Assembly (NCBI RefSeq): GCF_001019715.1
Contig: NZ_BBXJ01000001.1
Span: 1,364,001 to 1,428,000, forward strand
DNA length: 64,000 bases
Direction of reading: 5' to 3'
DNA from: Rodentibacter caecimuris
GTDB taxonomy: Bacteria; Pseudomonadota; Gammaproteobacteria; Enterobacterales; Pasteurellaceae
Shown here: positions 59,009 to 64,000 of the stretch, piece by piece
Layout of the letters: every line of letters begins with the position of its first letter
Position numbering within the stretch: the first letter of the stretch is position 1
Position numbers and translations under genes: made by a program
The notes under the pieces: generated by a model
What the model was told of the DNA's origin: nothing
Seen by the model: only the letters and a program-made list of their open reading frames with translations
The model's database searches: none

Positions 59009-61147
59009 TTATTCAACGATAATTTTCACCTTATACCGCCCATCGTCTTGTTTATATGCACCGTGAATATCAGTGGCAAACCCAGGATAATGAGTACCTA
59101 TTTCACATAGCATTAGTAAGAATTCCAAAATCGGGCGACTTTCTTCGGTGATCATTTCACCCGGCATAACCAGTGGTACTCCCGGAGGATAAGGCAAGAT
59201 CATATTAGCATTAATTTTTCCAATCATATCTTCAATATAACAATCTTGCACAGAACCGCTCAATTCTAGCTGGAAAGCTTTATTTGGAGTCATTACCATC
59301 TTCGGTAAAATATCAAAGGCTTTGTACATTAGTTCCGGTAAATTATGTTTACAAATCAATTGATGAATCCCATGGGCTAGGGTTTGAATCCCCATTTTTT
59401 CATAAAACTCCGGCGACTCCGCATACACTTCAGGTAGAATATCCTTCACAAGTACATTTTGATCATAGAGAGCTTTAAACTCATTTAATCCTTGTACCAA
59501 ACTTACTGCTTTAGTGTCATCAACACCGATACTGATGAGTACTAATAAATTATAAGGTCCTGTTTTTTCAATAATGATACCTTTACTATCAAGGAATTTG
59601 GACACTAATACGGCGGGAATACCTGTTTCTTGTAATTGCCCTTCTTTGCTCAAACCAGGGGTTAATAGCGTGACTTTGATTGGGTCTAAATACATATGTT
59701 CACTATCAATATGTTTGAAACCATGCCAAGATTGATTTGGCTCAAGCTCCCAACATTCGATGCAATCAATATTCTCAGGCTGCCAAACATTAAAATACCA
59801 ATCATCACTAGCTAAATACGACTGACGAATAAGTTTTCTTAATTTAACCGCTCTTTCAATAGAATCTTGGATCAAGCGTTTTCCCATATTGTCATTCATC
59901 ATTGCCGCAGCAACCTCAGTAGATGCCACAATCCCATAATTTGGTGAGGTAGAGGTATGCATCATATAAGCTTCATTAAAAACATCTTCGTCAATCTTAC
60001 CTTTAATATGAATCATGGAAGCTTGTGAAAATGCAGCTAGCAGTTTATGAGTAGATTGGGTTTCATAAATCACTTTATTCGGTAGTTGAACACCTCCCAT
60101 TCCCGTTTTACCTCGGTAAATTGGGCTGAAATTGGTATATGGGACCCAAGCAGAATCAAAATGAATGGACTTTACATTTAAATTTTTTTTGATTTTATCG
60201 GTGTTGTAAAACAAACCATCATAGGTAGAATTAGTGATTACTGCATGTACCGGCCAACTGGCGTTTTGTGTCGTAGCAATTTTTTGTTTGATAATATCAT
60301 CGGTAAATTCACTTTGAGGAATTCCCCCCAACAAACCATAAGCATTACGGGTAGGTTTGAAATAAATAGGTACAATATCACTCATCATCAATAAATGAGT
60401 AAGCGATTTATGGCAATTGCGGTCAATCAACACTGTTTTGCCGGCTGGTACAGAATACATTCCTACTACTTTATTGGCGGTAGATGTGCCGTTGGTGATG
60501 ATATAACTGCGATCTGCATTAAAGGTTTTGGCAATATATTTCTCTGCTTCAGCATGAGGTCCAGAATGATCCAATAATGAACCTAGTTCTCCTACCGAAA
60601 TAGAAATATCAGATTTCAAGGTATTTTCACCGAAGAAATCATAGAAAATCGTGCCTATTGGTGATTTTTGAAATGCGGTGCCGCCCATATGTCCTGGTGT
60701 ACAGAAGGTATATTTTCCCTCATCAACATATTTAAACAGGGCTTTAGTTAAGGGAGGAGTAATTTTGTCTAAGTAATTTGTTACCGCTTTTTCAATTTTG
60801 TACAAAATATCCTGCTCCGAATAAAGATTACTCTCAATGTATTGCACGTTATTTTCTAAACTTTCAAAATCCAACTCCTCATCATTTTCCGAGTCTTTTA
60901 ACAAGAAAATAGGTAAGTTTTCATTAATCATATTCATTTTCTTCACTAGTTCTTGGCTAAAAAAATCATCGTTGAAGAAATCCATATTAAGTAGCACAGC
61001 CACAATTCGGGTATTATTCTTAATCAAATTTAATAACTCCGATCTCAAACATACTTCAAGCACTTGATAGTTCTGCCGCTGTAAATAATGTGTTAGAGAT
61101 TTGGTATAATACGTCGTTTTATTGTAACCCATAACGATAGTTTTCAT
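59009..61147 (-). CDS. cadA: Inducible lysine decarboxylase CadA
   Basis: A 712-residue PLP enzyme of the Orn/Lys/Arg decarboxylase class I (wing, PLP and C-terminal domains), turning lysine to cadaverine and consuming a proton. The sequence follows E. coli CadA closely: GKYTFCTPGHMGGTAFQKSP, SDISISVGELGSLLDHSG and the PLP Lys368 in TQSTHKLLAAFSQ. With the antiporter CadB it forms an acid-resistance module. No exact USS is present in the gene, unlike in neighbouring genes. Confidence 0.94.
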   Translation of the reverse strand: MKTIVMGYNKTTYYTKSLTHYLQRQNYQVLEVCLRSELLNLIKNNTRIVAVLLNMDFFNDDFFSQELVKKMNMINENLPIFLLKDSENDEELDFESLENNVQYIESNLYSEQDILYKIEKAVTNYLDKITPPLTKALFKYVDEGKYTFCTPGHMGGTAFQKSPIGTIFYDFFGENTLKSDISISVGELGSLLDHSGPHAEAEKYIAKTFNADRSYIITNGTSTANKVVGMYSVPAGKTVLIDRNCHKSLTHLLMMSDIVPIYFKPTRNAYGLLGGIPQSEFTDDIIKQKIATTQNASWPVHAVITNSTYDGLFYNTDKIKKNLNVKSIHFDSAWVPYTNFSPIYRGKTGMGGVQLPNKVIYETQSTHKLLAAFSQASMIHIKGKIDEDVFNEAYMMHTSTSPNYGIVASTEVAAAMMNDNMGKRLIQDSIERAVKLRKLIRQSYLASDDWYFNVWQPENIDCIECWELEPNQSWHGFKHIDSEHMYLDPIKVTLLTPGLSKEGQLQETGIPAVLVSKFLDSKGIIIEKTGPYNLLVLISIGVDDTKAVSLVQGLNEFKALYDQNVLVKDILPEVYAESPEFYEKMGIQTLAHGIHQLICKHNLPELMYKAFDILPKMVMTPNKAFQLELSGSVQDCYIEDMIGKINANMILPYPPGVPLVMPGEMITEESRPILEFLLMLCEIGTHYPGFATDIHGAYKQDDGRYKVKIIVE

Positions 61148-61148
61148 A

Positions 61149-62471
61149 TTAAACTCCTTTACTTACTGTATTGACTGATTTGTTACCAAGCTTTTTGGCA
61201 TAGAAGGCAAAAATGGTGAGGGAAACCAATACTGTGGCTGTAATTTGATATTTCTCTGCTCCCGCTAAGGCGATAAAACAAAATAAAATCGCTAATACGG
61301 AAGCAACAAGACTGATAGTGCTTTTGGTAGTCATCCCCTCAAAGCGGAGCAAGTTAATTGCCGAATAGAAATAAGGGAACATAGTGAGCATTACTGCAAT
61401 GCTAGTTAATTGAGTGAATAAATCTGCTGCATTCGATCCACTAGCACTGACAATAGTGATGAGAACCATTAAAATAGTCATCATTGTTGACGCAATGATT
61501 AAGCCTTTTCTTGGAACATTATTGTTATCTGTTTGTGCAAAAACAGTCGGAAAATTACCATCTTTGGCTGCTCGCAAGCCAGCCTGTCCGACTAACATCA
61601 TCCAAGACCCCAAAGAAGTTAAACAAGCAATAGCAGTAAAAGCAGATACAAAAGGTTTTACCCAATCCCCCACCATTTTTGCCGAACTGATAGCAAAAGG
61701 CGCACCAGATTGTGCAATTTCTCCATTTGGAAACATGCCTGAAATTGCCTGTGATGCGGAAATGTAAATAAGACCTGCAACAGTCGTTCCTAGTAAGGTA
61801 GCCAGTGGTACGGTACGTTGTGGATTTTTCACTAATCCGCTACTTACGGCAGCGGATTCCACACCAACAAATGCCCACAAGCAGAGCAACACAGAATTGA
61901 TAATAGATTTGGACGAATCAATCGTTGGATCACCAAGCCAGTTAGCTTGGTAAATATTTATATCAAACCAAGCCCAGCCAAAAATTGCTGTGCCAACTAC
62001 AGGAATCAAAACAAGGATTAGCCCGATAGATGTTAATTTACTTACCCAAGCTCCACCTAATAAATTTACAAAAGTGAATAACCAGACTACAGCGATAACT
62101 GCAATTGCCGCTGGAATTGGCTGATTAAGAATGGGAAAAAAGACTGAAGAATAAGCAATCGCCGTAATAGCGATGGCAAGATTGCCAATCCAATTAGCGT
62201 GATAATACATAATTGAGGTTTGATAACCCAACAGCGGGGAAATTTCGCCTGCATAGGCAACAGGTCCTCCCTCTTGTGGGTTTTTCGTACTCAGCCTCGC
62301 AAATACATAGGCAAGTGCTAATGCACCAATGGTAGCAATAATCCAGCCAATAATAGAAATCGATCCTATCTTGGCAAGCCCTGCCGGAAGTAAAGCGATT
62401 CCGCTTCCCATCATGTTACCTGCAACCACCGCAATACAGGTAAAAAGCCCTATTTTTTTAGATGATGTCAT
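61149..62471 (-). CDS. cadB: Lysine:cadaverine antiporter CadB
   Basis: A 440-residue APC-family antiporter with 12 helices. The N-terminal GNMMGSGIALLPAGLAKIGS and the sequence GPVAYAGEISPLLGYQT, YYHANWIGNLAI and LCLWAFVGVESAAVS match E. coli CadB closely. It is the first gene of cadBA, ending one base before the cadA start. No exact USS is present. The C-terminus is about as long as in E. coli. Confidence 0.93.
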   Translation of the reverse strand: MTSSKKIGLFTCIAVVAGNMMGSGIALLPAGLAKIGSISIIGWIIATIGALALAYVFARLSTKNPQEGGPVAYAGEISPLLGYQTSIMYYHANWIGNLAIAITAIAYSSVFFPILNQPIPAAIAVIAVVWLFTFVNLLGGAWVSKLTSIGLILVLIPVVGTAIFGWAWFDINIYQANWLGDPTIDSSKSIINSVLLCLWAFVGVESAAVSSGLVKNPQRTVPLATLLGTTVAGLIYISASQAISGMFPNGEIAQSGAPFAISSAKMVGDWVKPFVSAFTAIACLTSLGSWMMLVGQAGLRAAKDGNFPTVFAQTDNNNVPRKGLIIASTMMTILMVLITIVSASGSNAADLFTQLTSIAVMLTMFPYFYSAINLLRFEGMTTKSTISLVASVLAILFCFIALAGAEKYQITATVLVSLTIFAFYAKKLGNKSVNTVSKGV

Positions 62472-62535
62472 TCATCTCCTCCTTACAATTTCATGAGTAT
62501 CGTTTTTGTCAGCCAATACAACGAAATCAGATTGG

Positions 62536-62585
62536 CTAATCAAATATTATATTGATTAGATAAACTTAACATTGATCATGATCAT
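62536..62585. promoter_or_regulatory. Dyad and FNR-like box between cadB and lysS
   Basis: CTAATCAA (62536-62543) and TTGATTAG (62552-62559) form an 8-bp dyad, a candidate regulator site, and TTGAT-CATG-ATCAT (62572-62585) matches the FNR consensus at 9 of 10 positions. Both lie 65-115 bp upstream of the cadB ATG. The remaining 200 bp to lysS hold its promoter and nothing else I recognise. Confidence 0.45.
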
Positions 62586-62782
62586 AATTTTTACTGATAA
62601 TTTAATATTAAAAATTAATTTAACTTATAATAAAGTAGTAGGGAGCTTAATTAGACTGAAGAGAAAAATGATTAACATTTAACTGGAACTAAACTGAATT
62701 ATAAGAAGATGAAAGAAGTGATTGTTTTGTTCACTTGATAAATCAGATATAATCAACCCAACAATTGTACAGGAGATTCAAT

Positions 62783-64000
62783 ATGTCAGAACCACAAACC
62801 CCAGAAATTGATCTTCAAGGCGAAATGCTCGTTCGCCGTGAAAAATTAGCTGCGTTACGCGCTAAAGGTAACGCGTTCCCGAACCAATTCCGCCGCGATT
62901 CGCTTGCACAAGATTTGCATAATCAATACGAATCAGAAGAAGGCGAAGCATTAAAAGAAAAAAATGTTGAAGTGACTGTTGCCGGCCGTATTATGACCCG
63001 TCGTGCAATGGGTAAAGCAACCTTTATCACATTACAGGATATGAGCGGTAAAATTCAGCTTTATGTAGCTCGCGATAACCTACCGGAAGGAGTGTATAAA
63101 GATGATGTCGGTCAATGGGATTTGGGAGATATTGTCGGAATTAAAGGAACATTATTTAAAACCAAAACTGGCGAGCTTACGGTTAAAGCAAGTGAAGTTC
63201 AACTATTAACTAAAGCACTTCGCCCATTGCCGGATAAATTCCACGGCTTAACAGACCAAGAAATGCGTTATCGCCAACGTTATTTAGACTTAATTTCTAA
63301 TGAAGAATCCCGCCGTACTTTTATCATTAGATCAAAAGTCGTCGCAGGCATTCGTGAATATTTCATTTCAAAAGGTTTCATGGAAGTAGAAACGCCAATG
63401 TTGCAAGCGATTCCGGGAGGAGCATCCGCCCGTCCGTTCGTGACACATCATAATGCTCTTGATGTGGATATGTATTTGCGTATTGCGCCGGAACTTTATT
63501 TAAAACGTTTGGTAGTCGGCGGTTTTGAACGGGTATTCGAATTAAATCGTAACTTCCGCAATGAAGGGGTTTCCGTTCGCCATAATCCGGAATTTACTAT
63601 GCTTGAATACTATCAAGCCTATGCGGATTACCATGACTTAATGGATAACACCGAAGAATTATTACGTAAACTCGCTATTGATATCCTTGGCACAACTATC
63701 GTGAAATACGGTGAATACGAATTTGACTTTGGCAAACCATTTGAGCGTATTACATTACATGACGCAACCATCAAATATGGTGCAGAGAAAGGCATTGTAA
63801 AAGAAGATTTATACGATTTCGACCGAGCCAAAGCTACCGCTGAACGTTTAGGCATTGAGGTGCAAAAATCTTGGGGATTAGGCAGTATTGTCAATGCAAT
63901 TTTTGAGGAAGTGGCGGAACACCATTTAATTCAACCGACTTTCTTAATGGCACATCCCGCAGAAATTTCACCGCTTGCCCGTCGTAATGATGAAAATCCG
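62783..64000 (+). CDS. lysS: Lysyl-tRNA synthetase, N-terminal part
   Basis: Class II lysyl-tRNA synthetase, cut by the right edge after 406 codons (full length about 500). The OB-fold anticodon-binding domain ([20 protein letters not shown]) precedes the catalytic domain with motif 1 ([20 protein letters not shown]) and motif 2 ([20 protein letters not shown]). The start ATG at 62783 follows AGGAG. prfB, its usual upstream partner in gammaproteobacteria, lies about 4.8 kb away here because the cad region separates them. Confidence 0.96.
   Translation, partial: MSEPQTPEIDLQGEMLVRREKLAALRAKGNAFPNQFRRDSLAQDLHNQYESEEGEALKEKNVEVTVAGRIMTRRAMGKATFITLQDMSGKIQLYVARDNLPEGVYKDDVGQWDLGDIVGIKGTLFKTKTGELTVKASEVQLLTKALRPLPDKFHGLTDQEMRYRQRYLDLISNEESRRTFIIRSKVVAGIREYFISKGFMEVETPMLQAIPGGASARPFVTHHNALDVDMYLRIAPELYLKRLVVGGFERVFELNRNFRNEGVSVRHNPEFTMLEYYQAYADYHDLMDNTEELLRKLAIDILGTTIVKYGEYEFDFGKPFERITLHDATIKYGAEKGIVKEDLYDFDRAKATAERLGIEVQKSWGLGSIVNAIFEEVAEHHLIQPTFLMAHPAEISPLARRNDENP

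Overview
The window is a stretch of Pasteurellaceae chromosome (Gammaproteobacteria). The base composition is AT-rich. The 9-mer AAGTGCGGT or its complement occurs dozens of times in genes and between them; this is the Hin-type DNA uptake signal sequence (USS) of Haemophilus, Aggregatibacter and Pasteurella, so the host is very probably naturally competent. Housekeeping blocks keep the order I know from Haemophilus and E. coli (rnfABCDGE-nth; infC-rpmI-rplT; cmk-rpsA-ihfB-lapA-lapB-pyrF-yciH; dsbC-recJ; prfB ... lysS). I do not assign a genus or species.

Layout. 1-2 kb: truC (cut by the left edge), yqcC, acyP and the di-iron repair gene ytfE. 2-9.3 kb: a carbohydrate island with a GntR/UTRA repressor divergent from malQ-glgP-endonuclease/phosphatase-PTS EIICB. 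9.5-12.5 kb: a DUF2057 exported protein and yccS. 12.6-19.7 kb: rnfA-(unannotated 27-aa membrane ORF)-rnfB-rnfC-rnfD-rnfG-rnfE, a palindromic intergenic element, then nth. 19.7-28.2 kb: a neurotransmitter:sodium symporter family carrier, uup, rplT-rpmI-infC, an FkbM methyltransferase and ppk. 28.4-30 kb: yedE-yedF. 30-35.6 kb: GH36 alpha-galactosidase-melB divergent from melR, then sfsA. 35.6-40.1 kb: a candidate Fur-controlled small RNA, a polar amino acid ABC transporter, azlCD. 40.1-46.4 kb: uvrB, a DnaA-box cluster, tRNA-Asn, a NicO-type metal transporter with a DUF1007 protein, a candidate FNR-controlled small RNA resembling FnrS, and ettA. 46.4-57 kb: a lipoprotein, a SirB2-family protein and the long leftward run from cmk to yciH, plus mtnN, a DsbA-like protein, recJ and dsbC. 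57-64 kb: prfB with its programmed frameshift, a LysR regulator and a cadBA lysine decarboxylase system lying between prfB and lysS, and lysS (cut by the right edge).

How it works together. Two sugar systems (alpha-glucans; melibiose or raffinose-type alpha-galactosides) carry their own regulators. The Rnf electron-transfer complex, YtfE, two candidate iron- or oxygen-responsive small RNAs and FNR-like boxes point to anaerobic and iron-controlled respiration. CadBA adds acid resistance and cadaverine production. Three USS inverted pairs sit where intrinsic terminators are expected. I saw no insertion sequence, prophage or CRISPR array.

The most interesting items are the 27-aa ORF inside the rnf operon, the two small-RNA candidates, the nested palindromic element at 18821-19002, a 21-bp perfect inverted repeat between rpsA and ihfB, the DnaA-box cluster at 42441-42475, and the 132-bp USS-bearing tandem repeat in rnfC.
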